Positions 51,767-61,145 of a stretch of 64,000 nt of DNA are shown one piece after another. The stretch is from Paenacidovorax caeni (GTDB lineage: Bacteria; Pseudomonadota; Gammaproteobacteria; Burkholderiales; Burkholderiaceae_C). The number at the start of each line of letters is the position of its first letter. The first letter of the stretch is position 1. Under the pieces are notes generated by a model. It ran no database searches. It was not told where the DNA came from and saw only the letters and a program-made list of their open reading frames with translations. The stretch is taken from assembly GCF_001298675.1 (NCBI RefSeq), contig NZ_CYIG01000011.1:1-64000 (forward strand), written 5' to 3'. The position numbers and the translations under genes are program-made.

Positions 51767-54700
51767 ATGGCGCAGTTCTTCATCAACCGGCCCATCTTCG
51801 CCTGGGTCATCGCCATCGTCATCATGCTCGCCGGGGCTTTGTCGATCAAGACACTGCCCTTGGAGCAGTACCCTGATATCGCACCGCCACGCGTGACCAT
51901 CGGCGCGCAGTACACCGGCGCATCGGCCGAGACGGTGGAAAACTCGGTCACGCAGATCCTGGAGCAACAGATCAAGGGCATCGACAACATGCTCTACATG
52001 AACTCGACCAGCAATGCGTCGGGCCAGTCGCGCATCACGCTGACCTTCGCGCCGGGCACCAACATCGACGTGGCCCAGGTGCAGGTGCAGAACAAAATCC
52101 AGGGTGCAGTCAACCGCCTGCCCGACAGCGTCAAGAGCAGGGGCGTCTTCATCAACAAGGGCGGGCAGGACTTCCTCGTCACCTACAGCTTCTACTCGGC
52201 CGACCCGGACATGGACGAGGTGGACATCGGCGACTACATCAACAGCAACCTCGTCGATGTGATCGGCCGCATCGAGGGCGTGGGCGACATCAACGTCTTC
52301 GGCACCTTCTACGCCATGCGCATCTGGATGGACCCGGCGAAGATGGAAAAGTACCGCCTGATGCCCTCCGACCTGGTAGCCGCGCTGAACAACCAGAACG
52401 CCCAGGTCTCGGCCGGCCAGCTGGGCGCACTGCCGGCGGTGAAGAACCAGCAGCTCAATGCCACCATCACGGCGCGCACCAAGCTCAAGACGCCGGAGGA
52501 GTTTGAGGCCGTCGTGCTCAAGACCGCCACCGACGGCGCGGTCGTCACCATCAAGGACGTGGCACGCGTCGAGCTCGCGGCGGACAACCTGTCGATCCAG
52601 GCCAAGCTCAATGGCATGCGCGGCGCGGGCATGGGCATCATCCTGGCCGACGGTGCCAACGCCATGGCCGTATCGGACGCCGTGGCCGCCAAGCTGGCCG
52701 AGCTCAAGCCCTACTTCCCCAACAAGATCGACTACTTCGTCAGCTCCGACTCCACGCCCTTCGTGCGCGCCTCCATCCACGAGGTGGTCAAGGCGCTGGC
52801 CGAGGCCATGGTGCTGGTGGTGCTGGTGATGTTCGTGTTTCTGCAGAACCTGCGCGCCACGTTGATTCCGGCCATCGCCGTGCCGGTGGTGCTGCTGGGC
52901 ACCTTTGGGGTGCTGTCGGCAGCGGGCTACTCCATCAACACGCTGACCATGTTCGCCATGGTGCTGGCCATCGGCCTGCTGGTGGACGACGCCATCGTCG
53001 TTGTCGAGAACGTGGAACGCGTGATGCACGAGACGGGCCAGTCGGCCAAGGAGGCTACGCGCGCCTCGATGAAGGAAATCACGCCCGCGCTGGTGGGCAT
53101 CGGCGTCACGCTGTCTGCCGTGTTTGTGCCCATGGCCTTTTTCGGTGGCTCCACGGGGGTGATCTACCGCCAGTTCTCCATCACCATCGTCGCCGCCATG
53201 GCCCTGTCGGTGTTCGTGGCGCTCACGCTCACCCCGGCGCTGTGCGCCACCATCCTGAAGCCGCCGGTGGCCCAGGGCCATGGGCCGCTGCGCTCCGGGT
53301 TGCTGGGCCTGTCGGACCGTTTCTTCCGCTGGTTCAATCGCAGCTTTGACGCCACGGCCGCACGCTACCAGGGCACGGTGGCCTACACGCTGCACCGCAC
53401 CAAGCGCATGGTGCTGATCTTCATCGGCGTGTGTGCGGCAGTGGCGTTGCTGATGCACCGGCTGCCCACCTCGTTCCTGCCCGACGAGGACCAGGGCTTT
53501 CTGTACGTGAACGTCAACCTACCCTCGGGCGCCGCCGACGCGCGGCTTCAGGACGTGCTCGACCAGGTGCGCGCGTACCTGCTGCGCCAGCCGGAGATTC
53601 TCAGCTTCTACCAGGTCTCGGGCCTGAATGGCGACCAGAGCTCGGCACGCGGCTTCGTCCGCCTCAAGCCCTGGAGCGAGCGCCCGCTGGCCGCGCAGTC
53701 GGCGGCCGCCGTGGCCCAGCGCGCGACCAAGGAGCTAAGCGCGATCCGCGACGCGCGCGTGATCATCGTGCTGCCGCCCGCCGTGCGCGGCCTGGGCGCG
53801 AGTTCAGGGTTCAACTTCATGCTCAAGGACATCAACGCCGTAGGCCACGAAGCACTGCTGGCCGCGCGCGACCGCGTGCTCAGCGCCATGCGCCAGCATG
53901 GCGAGCTGACCGGCGTGCGCACCACCAACCTGGAGGACGCGACCGAGCTGCGCCTGGACATCGACGACCGCAAGGCCGCGGCCCTGGGGCTGTCGTACAG
54001 CGACATCAACAACGTGCTCTCCAGCGCCATGGGGGGCACCTACGTGAACGATTTCCTGAACAACAGCCGCATCAAGCGCGTCTACATCCAGGGCGATGCG
54101 CCGCACCGCATGCTGCCGCAGGACATCGCCAAATGGACGGTGCGCAACCAGAACGGCGAAATGGTGCCCTTCAGCGCCTTCTCCCGCACCTACTGGGCCT
54201 ACGGCTCGCCGCAGCTCATGCGCTACAACGGCAGCCCAGCCTACGAGTTCGAGGGCCGTGCCGCGCCGGGCGTCAGTTCGGGCACGGCCATGCAGATTGT
54301 GGAAGACATCCTCAAGACCCTGCCGCCCGGCATCGGCTACGAGTGGACCGGCGCCTCGCTGCAGGAGCGCCAGTCGGGCGCGCAGGCGCCGCTGCTCTAC
54401 GCCATCTCCATCCTGTTCGTGTTCCTGTGCCTGGCGGCGCTGTACGAGAGCTGGACGGTGCCACTGTCGGTGATGCTGGCCGTGCCGCTGGGCGTGGTGG
54501 GCGCACTGCTGTTCACCACGCTGCGCGGGCTGACCAACGACGTGTACTTCCAGGTCGGCCTGCTGACCACGGTGGGGCTGGCGGCGAAGAACGCCATCCT
54601 GATCGTGGAGTTCGCCGTGCAACTGCAGGAGCAGGGCCGCAGCGTGTTCGACGCCACGGTGGCTGCCGTACGGCTGCGCCTGCGTCCCATCCTGATGACC

Positions 54701-54910
54701 TCGCTGGCCTTCGGCTTCGGCGTGATTCCGCTGGCCATCGGTACCGGCGCCGGTGCCGGCGGGCGCAACGCCATCGGCACGGCCGTGCTCGGCGGCATGG
54801 CCGCTTCCACGGTACTGGGTATCTTCCTGGTGCCGGTGTTCTTCCTGCTGGTGCGCAGCTGGTTCAAGAGCCGCTCGCGCCACGACGATGCACAGAAGCA
54901 CGCGGCATGA
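51767..54910 (+). CDS. RND multidrug efflux transporter, AcrB/MexB type (HAE-1)
   Basis: This 1047-aa inner-membrane proton-drug antiporter is full length for the family. It has 12 helices and two large periplasmic loops; the N-terminus MAQFFINRPIFAWVIAIVIM is typical. The proton-relay acids are in GLLVDDAIVVVENVERVM (helix 4), and the Lys partner is in GLAAKNAILIVEFA (helix 10). It exports hydrophobic drugs or solvents. It begins 15 bases after the adaptor gene and overlaps the channel gene by four bases (ATGA). Confidence 0.96.
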   Translation: MAQFFINRPIFAWVIAIVIMLAGALSIKTLPLEQYPDIAPPRVTIGAQYTGASAETVENSVTQILEQQIKGIDNMLYMNSTSNASGQSRITLTFAPGTNIDVAQVQVQNKIQGAVNRLPDSVKSRGVFINKGGQDFLVTYSFYSADPDMDEVDIGDYINSNLVDVIGRIEGVGDINVFGTFYAMRIWMDPAKMEKYRLMPSDLVAALNNQNAQVSAGQLGALPAVKNQQLNATITARTKLKTPEEFEAVVLKTATDGAVVTIKDVARVELAADNLSIQAKLNGMRGAGMGIILADGANAMAVSDAVAAKLAELKPYFPNKIDYFVSSDSTPFVRASIHEVVKALAEAMVLVVLVMFVFLQNLRATLIPAIAVPVVLLGTFGVLSAAGYSINTLTMFAMVLAIGLLVDDAIVVVENVERVMHETGQSAKEATRASMKEITPALVGIGVTLSAVFVPMAFFGGSTGVIYRQFSITIVAAMALSVFVALTLTPALCATILKPPVAQGHGPLRSGLLGLSDRFFRWFNRSFDATAARYQGTVAYTLHRTKRMVLIFIGVCAAVALLMHRLPTSFLPDEDQGFLYVNVNLPSGAADARLQDVLDQVRAYLLRQPEILSFYQVSGLNGDQSSARGFVRLKPWSERPLAAQSAAAVAQRATKELSAIRDARVIIVLPPAVRGLGASSGFNFMLKDINAVGHEALLAARDRVLSAMRQHGELTGVRTTNLEDATELRLDIDDRKAAALGLSYSDINNVLSSAMGGTYVNDFLNNSRIKRVYIQGDAPHRMLPQDIAKWTVRNQNGEMVPFSAFSRTYWAYGSPQLMRYNGSPAYEFEGRAAPGVSSGTAMQIVEDILKTLPPGIGYEWTGASLQERQSGAQAPLLYAISILFVFLCLAALYESWTVPLSVMLAVPLGVVGALLFTTLRGLTNDVYFQVGLLTTVGLAAKNAILIVEFAVQLQEQGRSVFDATVAAVRLRLRPILMTSLAFGFGVIPLAIGTGAGAGGRNAIGTAVLGGMAASTVLGIFLVPVFFLLVRSWFKSRSRHDDAQKHAA

Positions 54911-56316
54911 CGGTAAAACCCTTGCTGTGCACTGCGGCGCTGCTGCTGGCGGGCTGCAACCTCGCGCCCACGCACCAGACACCGCCCCTGCCCGTTCCGC
55001 AAGCTGTCTCTGCCCAGGGCGCGCCCGCGCAAGCGGACGAATCCGCCCTGCGGGAGGCCCAGGGCATGCAGTGGCTGCAATCGCCCGCGCTGCGCGAGGT
55101 TGTGGCCCTGGCGCTCACGCACAACCGCGACCTGCGCGTGGCGGTGGAGAACATCGAGAAAGCCCGCGCCCAGTACGGCATCAGCCGCGCCGACTTGCTG
55201 CCCGGCGTGAACGCCCAGGCCCAGGCCAACCGCGCCCGCACGGCCGCCGACCTGAACGCCAGCGGCAACGCCACCCTCGCCACGCAGTACACGGCGCAGC
55301 TCGGCTTCGCCAGCTACGAGCTCGACCTGTGGGGGCGCGTGCGCAACCTGAACGAAGCAGCCTTGCAGCAATTCCTGCAAAGCCAGGAGAACCAGCGCAA
55401 CGTGCGCATCGGCCTGGTGGCCGACGTGGCCACGGCCTGGCTCACGCTGGCAGCCGACCAGGCGCGCCTGCAGCTGGCCCGCGACACCCTGGCCAGCCGC
55501 GTCAAAGCGCTGGAACTGACGCGGCGCATGCACCAGCTCGGCGCGGTCTCGGGGCTGGTGCTGGCGCAGAACCAGACCACGGTGGACACCGCACGCGGCG
55601 ACGTGGCCAGCACCACGGCCCAGGTCGAGCGCGACCGCAACGTGCTGCAACTGCTGGCGGGCGGCACCGTGCCGCAACACCTGTTGCCGACGGCGCAAAC
55701 CCTGGGCCTGCAGGAGTCGGCCGACGTGGCAGCGCTGCCCCCCGTGCCAGTGCCATTGCCCTCGACCGTGCTGCTGCGCCGCCCCGACGTGCAAGCGGCC
55801 GAGAGCACGCTGCGCGCCATGAACGCCAACATCGGCGCCGCGCGCGCAGCGCTGTTCCCCACCATCAGCCTCACGGCCAACGTGGGCACGGGCAGCACCG
55901 AGTTGGAGCAGCTGTTTGGCAACGACAACAGCACCTGGAGCTTCGTGCCGCTGGTGCGCCTGCCTATCTTCGACGGTGGACGCAACCGCGCCGGCGTGCA
56001 GGTGGCCGAGAGCAACCAGCGCATCGCCCTGGCGCAGTACGAGAAAGCCGTGCAAACGGCTTTCCGCGAAGCCGCCGACGTGCTGGCCGACCTGGCGCAG
56101 TGGCGCGAGCGCCTGGCGGCGCAGGCCAGCATGGTGGCGAACACGCAAAAAGCGTTCGACCTGTCGGACGCACGCTTCAAGGCCGGCGTGGACAACTACC
56201 TCGCAGTGCTGGACGCGCAACGCAGCCTGTACGCCGCGCAGCAAACGCTGATTGGCCTGCGCCTGTCGGAGCAGGTCAACCGCGTGACGCTGTGGAAGGT
56301 GCTGGGCGGAGAGTGA
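54907..56316 (+). CDS. outer-membrane efflux channel, OprM/NodT family lipoprotein
   Basis: This 469-aa outer-membrane factor has lipobox LLLAGC (Cys at residue 17). TolC-fold repeats follow: LTHNRDLRVAVENIEKARAQYGISRADLLPGV, SYELDLWGRVRNLNEAALQQF and the second half, LLRRPDVQAAESTLRAMNANIGAARAALFPTISLTANVG. All these are OprM/NodT signatures. It is the third component of the tripartite pump. Downstream lie repeat B and repeat A copies instead of further operon genes. Confidence 0.95.
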   Translation: MTVKPLLCTAALLLAGCNLAPTHQTPPLPVPQAVSAQGAPAQADESALREAQGMQWLQSPALREVVALALTHNRDLRVAVENIEKARAQYGISRADLLPGVNAQAQANRARTAADLNASGNATLATQYTAQLGFASYELDLWGRVRNLNEAALQQFLQSQENQRNVRIGLVADVATAWLTLAADQARLQLARDTLASRVKALELTRRMHQLGAVSGLVLAQNQTTVDTARGDVASTTAQVERDRNVLQLLAGGTVPQHLLPTAQTLGLQESADVAALPPVPVPLPSTVLLRRPDVQAAESTLRAMNANIGAARAALFPTISLTANVGTGSTELEQLFGNDNSTWSFVPLVRLPIFDGGRNRAGVQVAESNQRIALAQYEKAVQTAFREAADVLADLAQWRERLAAQASMVANTQKAFDLSDARFKAGVDNYLAVLDAQRSLYAAQQTLIGLRLSEQVNRVTLWKVLGGE

Positions 56317-56321
56317 CGTGC

Positions 56322-56427
56322 CACGCCCCTGAGGCGCTTCGCGCCTTACCCTCTCACGCCCTCCATGAAAGGGGGACGCCGCCCTCGCTCGGTGACCCGC
56401 GCAGAGGCCGCGCCGGCTTCAGGGGTC
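56322..56427 (+). repeat. repeat B copy 5, after the efflux operon
   Basis: CACGCCCCTGAGGCGCTTCG, then CGCCTTACCCTCTCACGCCC, then GAAAGGGGGACGCC and GGCCGCGCCGGCTTCA. It has the order of the other B copies but a more diverged centre. It begins 6 bases after the channel gene stop. Confidence 0.6.
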
Positions 56428-56451
56428 GAGGGTAAAGCGCAGCGCCATGGA

Positions 56452-56513
56452 TTTAAACAAAAATAGCCACCAGCCCTTTACAGACAAGCGCTAGCAGCTA
56501 TCAAATCAGGAGT
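56452..56513 (-). repeat. repeat A copy 14, at the 3' end of the HMG-CoA lyase gene
   Basis: In reverse orientation: CTGATTTGATAGCTGCTAGC, then GCTTGTCTGTAAAGGGCTGG. Read in sense it gives D-L-I-A-A-S-A-C-L and then TAA, supplying the lyase C-terminus in the common frame. Confidence 0.85.
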
Positions 56514-57425
56514 GCCTTGCCCGGCACGCTTGTTCAACAGCGCCACGGCCACGCGCGAGCCGCTCTTGCGGCCGAGGAAATCGCTGATGTACGCGCCCGC
56601 ATCGACCAGCTTGTCCAGGTCGATGCCGGTCTCGATGCCCATGCCGTGCAGCAGGTACACCAGGTCCTCGGTGGCCACGTTGCCGGTGGCGCCCTTGGCG
56701 TAGGGGCAGCCGCCCAGGCCCGCCACCGAAGACTGGAAGTTCCACACGCCCAGCTCCAGCGCCGCCAGCGTGTTCGACAGGGCCTGGCCGTAGGTATCGT
56801 GGAAGTGGCCAGACACGGCATCGAGTTCGTAGTGCTGCAGCGTCGCCGCGATGGCGCGCTGCACCTTCAGCGGCGTGCCCACGCCGATGGTGTCGGCCAC
56901 GTCCACGCGCTGCACGCCGATGCCCTTCATCAGCCCCGCCAGGTAGGCCACGCGCTCGGGCGCGATCTCGCCCTCGTAGGGGCAGCCCACGGTGCAGCTC
57001 ATGGCGCCGCGCACGGCCACGCCTGCGGCGCGCGCCGCCTCGACCACCGGCGCGAACCGCTCGATGCTCTCGGCAATCGAGCAGTTGATGTTCTTCTGGC
57101 TGAACGCCTCGCTGGCGGCGCCGAAGACGACGATTTCGTCAGGCCGGTCGGCCACGGCCGCCTCCCAGCCCTTGAGGTTGGGCGTGAGCACGCTGTAGCG
57201 CACCCCGGCCTGGCGCGCGATGCCGGACATGACGGCGTGGTTGTCGGCCATCTGCGGCACCCACTTGGGGCTGACGTAGCTGGTCACCTCGATCTCGCGC
57301 AGGCCCGCGTCCTGCAGGCGCTGCACCAGGCCGATCTTGACCTCGCTGGGCACGGCCTGCTTTTCGTTCTGCAGGCCGTCGCGCGGGCCGACGTCGATGA
57401 TGCGTACGCGGGTGGGGATGTTCAT
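56478..57425 (-). CDS. mvaB: hydroxymethylglutaryl-CoA lyase
   Basis: The 315-aa protein cleaves HMG-CoA to acetyl-CoA and acetoacetate, the last step of leucine degradation. It has DVGPRDGLQNE at the N-terminus, FGAASEAFSQKNINCSI, GAMSCTVGCPYEGEI (a Cys-rich region), GHFHDTYGQALSN (metal-binding H-x-H), and the signature SSVAGLGGCPYAKGATGNVATEDLVYLL with catalytic Cys. The ATG at 57425 gives MNIPTRVRIIDVGPRDG. The last nine residues (DLIAASACL) are repeat A sequence, so the natural C-terminus has been altered. The gene belongs to the leucine catabolic genes on this strand. Confidence 0.95.
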   Translation of the reverse strand: MNIPTRVRIIDVGPRDGLQNEKQAVPSEVKIGLVQRLQDAGLREIEVTSYVSPKWVPQMADNHAVMSGIARQAGVRYSVLTPNLKGWEAAVADRPDEIVVFGAASEAFSQKNINCSIAESIERFAPVVEAARAAGVAVRGAMSCTVGCPYEGEIAPERVAYLAGLMKGIGVQRVDVADTIGVGTPLKVQRAIAATLQHYELDAVSGHFHDTYGQALSNTLAALELGVWNFQSSVAGLGGCPYAKGATGNVATEDLVYLLHGMGIETGIDLDKLVDAGAYISDFLGRKSGSRVAVALLNKRAGQGTPDLIAASACL

Positions 57426-57445
57426 GGTCGTGCTCCGGAAGGGGA

Positions 57446-59050
57446 TCAATGCAGCGGGCCGCCCTGGGCGCGCACGTCGCAGGCATTGGCCTGGGCGCGC
57501 GCACGGTAGGGCTGGCCGCCGAGCAGGGGTTCGGGCGCATCCTGCGGCGCGCCCAGGGAAGGGTAGGCGGTGGCGCCACCGTAGCCGAGCAGGTCGGCCA
57601 CCGTGGCGGCGAAGACACGGTTGTCCAGGCGCGGCAGGCCCTCAGGCGCAGGCTGCGCATGGTGCGCCAGTTGCGCGGCCCAGGCAGGCTGGGCGGCACG
57701 GAAGGCAGCGTTGCTCCAGGCCAGCAGCGGCACCTCGTAGGCGCTGCGCGCGCTGCCGTGGGTGTAGTTGCCGCCGCAGTCGAGCAGGTTCAGGCCGTGG
57801 TCCGAGAGGTACAGCAGCACCGCGCGGCGGCCCTGGCCCTCGGCCTGCAGCAGGCCAATCCACTGCGCCAGCAGTTCGCTGGCGTAGGCAATGCTGTTGT
57901 CGTACACGTCGTCCCAGTGCGCGCGCTCGGGCGGGTAGCGCTTGCCGGTGCGCGGGTGGCTGCCGTAGGTGTGCAGCGTGACCAGCAGCGGCTGCGCGCT
58001 TTCACGCGCCTCGCCCAGCGCCTGCTGCAGCAGCGGCGTGAGCGCGCCGTCGTATTCGCCGTCGGGCAGGTTGACGTACCAGTCGGAGCGCTGGCGGTAG
58101 GCAGCGTGGAAAAACGTCTCCGCCGTGCCCGAAGTGCTCTGGTTGCTGAACGTGGCAACACGAAAGCCCGCCGCGCGCGCCCAGTCCAGGTAGGTGGGCA
58201 GGCCCTGCGGCGGCAGGTGCTCCAGCCCCTGGCCGCTCAGCAGCACGGGCAGCGCGAGCGCGGTGTTGTTGCCGTTGGCCAGCACGGGCAGCGCCTGCAA
58301 ATCGGCTTGCAGGGGCCGCAGGGCGGCGTTGGTGTCGTGTCCGGCATAGCCCAGCAGCGACCAGCGCTGCGCGCTGGCGCTCTCGCCAATCACCAGCACG
58401 ATCAGGTCGGCGCGCGCCGGCGCGGTGGGCGCAGCCACGCGCGGCACGGCAAAAATCTGGTGCGACGCCACCTGCTGGCGTGCATACGACTCGAACATGG
58501 CCACGGGATAGACGCGGTTGATCTTGCGCAGCGTGGCCTCGACGCTGTCGCCCTTGAAGGCCGACACCACGCCCCAGGCCACCCACACCAGCCCCAGCAG
58601 CGCCAGCACGCGGCGCCAGGCCTTGCGCCGCACCGGCCGCGCGCGCCGCGCCAGCCACCAGGCCACGGCAGTGGCGGGTGCCAGCCACGCCAGCAGCCAC
58701 AGCGCATCGCGCCAGCGCCACGAGGACGCGTACTCCACCGCTTCCTGTGCATGCGAGCCGAGCAGCGTGAACCAGAAGTACTCGTCAGGCGCCGAGCGCA
58801 CGGCCAGGAAGTAGCCCAGGTACACGGCACCGATCAGCACCAGCAGCCACGCCGCGGCCTGGCCCACGCGGCGCCACAGGAATACCGGCGCCAGCACTGC
58901 CGCCGACACCACGGTGTCGAGCAAGGTGCGCCCGCTGGGCCACATCCAGAGCACGGGACTGCACAGGAACCACCAGGCCAGCGCCAGCCGCCACAGCGGC
59001 GGCGCCGGAGAATCGTCCTGGGAGGTTGGGGTCGGGAGTAAAGCCTGCAT
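57446..59050 (-). CDS. phosphoethanolamine transferase-like sulfatase-fold membrane protein (EptA type)
   Basis: The protein has 534 aa. Helices span about 20-170, then an alkaline-phosphatase-fold periplasmic domain with VIGESASAQRWSLLGYAGHDTN. The usual nucleophile Thr of EptA (GET) is Ser here. Later blocks are ATFSNQSTSGT, GSHPRTGKRYPPE, YDNSIAY and LYLSDHGLNLLDCGGNYTHG (metal Asp and His). It probably transfers phosphoethanolamine to lipid A or a glycan. It sits between mvaB and the MCC alpha gene, an unrelated job for that operon. Confidence 0.87.
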   Translation of the reverse strand: MQALLPTPTSQDDSPAPPLWRLALAWWFLCSPVLWMWPSGRTLLDTVVSAAVLAPVFLWRRVGQAAAWLLVLIGAVYLGYFLAVRSAPDEYFWFTLLGSHAQEAVEYASSWRWRDALWLLAWLAPATAVAWWLARRARPVRRKAWRRVLALLGLVWVAWGVVSAFKGDSVEATLRKINRVYPVAMFESYARQQVASHQIFAVPRVAAPTAPARADLIVLVIGESASAQRWSLLGYAGHDTNAALRPLQADLQALPVLANGNNTALALPVLLSGQGLEHLPPQGLPTYLDWARAAGFRVATFSNQSTSGTAETFFHAAYRQRSDWYVNLPDGEYDGALTPLLQQALGEARESAQPLLVTLHTYGSHPRTGKRYPPERAHWDDVYDNSIAYASELLAQWIGLLQAEGQGRRAVLLYLSDHGLNLLDCGGNYTHGSARSAYEVPLLAWSNAAFRAAQPAWAAQLAHHAQPAPEGLPRLDNRVFAATVADLLGYGGATAYPSLGAPQDAPEPLLGGQPYRARAQANACDVRAQGGPLH

Positions 59051-59123
59051 AAACGATCGGCCGCGCCGCGCCGGGCAAAAAAGTGCAACCCCCGAGCGTA
59101 CCGCGCGCGCCGCCGCCGCGCTG

Positions 59124-61145
59124 TCAGGCGGCGCAGAGCTTGAGCAGCTCGGCGCCCTCGGTCACCTGGTCGCCGGGCGCGTAGAGCAGCTCCTGCACCA
59201 CGCCGTCGGCCGGCGCGGCGATGGTGTGCTCCATCTTCATGGCCTCCATCACGGCCAGCGGCTGGCCCTTGGTCACCTTGTCGCCAGCCTGCACGGCAAA
59301 CGAAACCACCTTGCCCGGCATGGGCGCGGTGAGGCGCCCGCCCTCGCCCTGGGCATCACCCGCGTGGGCCAGCAGGTCGATGGCCTCGATGCGCGTTGCG
59401 CCCTGGGGCGTGAACACGTGGTCCGTCTCGCCCTGGGCATACACGGCAGCGCGGGTGCGCTGGCCTGCGAACTGCAGGTCGATGGCGCCGTCGGCCAGCG
59501 GCGCAAACACCAGCGGCCCGGCCACGGCCGCGTCGCCCTCGCCCACGCGCAGGGCCAGCGCGCCGTCGCGGCCGTAGGTCAGCCAGGCCTTGGCATGCTG
59601 GCCGCCGAAGTCGAACTCGAAGCGGCGCTCCAGTTCGGCGTGCGAGTGGAAGCCATCGCGGCGGCTGAACGGATCGGCGCTCTCGGCGGCGCGCTCGCGC
59701 AGCAGCGTTTGCGCCACGGCGGCGGCAGCGGCCAGCGGCAGACCAACGCGCTCCTGCTGGAACAGCACGGCCTGCTCGCGCTGGATCAGCGCAGTGTCGA
59801 GGCGGCCCTGGGCGAACGAATCGCTGCGCGCCACCAGGCGCAGGAACTGCACGTTGGTCGCCAGGCCGACGATGTGGGTCTGCGCCAGCGCGTCGTCCAG
59901 GCGCGCCAGCGCCTGCTCGCGCGTGTCGCCGTGCACGATGAGCTTGGCCACCATGGAGTCGTAGAACGGGCTGATGGCGTCGCCCTCGCGCACGCCATCG
60001 TCCACGCGCACAGCGCCGCGCTCGAAGCTGGTGCAGGCGGGCTTGCGGTACACGGCCAGCGTGCCGGTGGCCGGCAAGAACTGTTTGTCGGGGTTCTCGG
60101 CACAGATGCGGGCCTCGATGGCGTGGCCGGTGATGCGCAGTTCGTCCTGGCGCAGCGGCAGCGGTTCGCCCGAAGCCACCCGCAGTTGCCACTCCACCAG
60201 ATCCAGGCCGGTGATGGCCTCGGTCACGGGATGCTCCACCTGCAGGCGGGTGTTCATCTCCATGAAGTAGAACTTCATCTGCTCGGGTGCGTCGTAGCCG
60301 CCAGGCTGCTCGACGATGAACTCCACCGTGCCCGCGCCCACGTAGTGCACGGCTTTGGCAGCGGCCACGGCCGCCTCGCCCATGCGGGCGCGCAGCTCGG
60401 GCGTCATGCCGGGCGCTGGCGCCTCTTCCAGCACCTTCTGGTGGCGGCGCTGCACCGAGCAGTCACGCTCGAACAGATAGACGCAGTTGCCGTGGGTGTC
60501 GCCAAACACCTGGATTTCGATGTGGCGCGGGCGCTGCACGTATTTCTCGACCAGCACGGCGTCGTCGCCAAAGCTGTTGATGGCCTCGCGCTTGCACGAT
60601 TCAAGCGCCGCGGCGAAATCCTCGGCCTTCTCCACCGCGCGCATGCCCTTGCCGCCGCCGCCAGCGCTGGCCTTGATGAGCACCGGGTAGCCAATGCGGT
60701 CGGCCTCGCGCTGCAGCAGCGCCGGGTCCTGGTCGGCACCGTGGTAGCCCGGCACCAGCGGCACCTGGGCCTGCTCCATCAGGCGCTTGGACTCGGCCTT
60801 CAGGCCCATGGCGTTGATGGCGCTGGCCGGTGGGCCAATGAACACCAGACCGGCATCGGCGCAGGCCTGCGCGAAGTCCTCGTTTTCGCTCAGGAAGCCG
60901 TAGCCCGGGTGGATCGCCTGCGCGCCGGTGGCCTTGGCCGCGTCGATGATGCGCTGCCACTGCAGGTAGCTGTCCTTGGGCGCATTACCGCCCACGTGCA
61001 CGGCTTCGTCGCACGCCGCGACATGCTTGGCCTGCGCGTCGGCATCGGAATACACCGCCACGGTCTTCACACCCATGCGGCGCGCGGTGGCCGCCACGCG
61101 GCAGGCGATTTCGCCACGGTTGGCAATCAGGATCTTGGTAAACAT
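59124..61145 (-). CDS. liuD: methylcrotonyl-CoA carboxylase alpha (biotin carboxylase/carrier) subunit
   Basis: This 673-aa protein has a biotin carboxylase domain (FTKILIANRGEIACRV at the start; GGGGKGMR ATP loop; EMNTRLQVEHPVTE catalytic region), a linker (about 450-590) and a C-terminal biotinyl domain with VMEAMKMEH, where the Lys carries biotin. With the beta subunit at 63166 it carboxylates 3-methylcrotonyl-CoA in leucine breakdown. The closely related propionyl- or geranyl-CoA carboxylases are less likely given the neighbouring hydratase and HMG-CoA lyase. Confidence 0.94.
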   Translation of the reverse strand: MFTKILIANRGEIACRVAATARRMGVKTVAVYSDADAQAKHVAACDEAVHVGGNAPKDSYLQWQRIIDAAKATGAQAIHPGYGFLSENEDFAQACADAGLVFIGPPASAINAMGLKAESKRLMEQAQVPLVPGYHGADQDPALLQREADRIGYPVLIKASAGGGGKGMRAVEKAEDFAAALESCKREAINSFGDDAVLVEKYVQRPRHIEIQVFGDTHGNCVYLFERDCSVQRRHQKVLEEAPAPGMTPELRARMGEAAVAAAKAVHYVGAGTVEFIVEQPGGYDAPEQMKFYFMEMNTRLQVEHPVTEAITGLDLVEWQLRVASGEPLPLRQDELRITGHAIEARICAENPDKQFLPATGTLAVYRKPACTSFERGAVRVDDGVREGDAISPFYDSMVAKLIVHGDTREQALARLDDALAQTHIVGLATNVQFLRLVARSDSFAQGRLDTALIQREQAVLFQQERVGLPLAAAAAVAQTLLRERAAESADPFSRRDGFHSHAELERRFEFDFGGQHAKAWLTYGRDGALALRVGEGDAAVAGPLVFAPLADGAIDLQFAGQRTRAAVYAQGETDHVFTPQGATRIEAIDLLAHAGDAQGEGGRLTAPMPGKVVSFAVQAGDKVTKGQPLAVMEAMKMEHTIAAPADGVVQELLYAPGDQVTEGAELLKLCAA

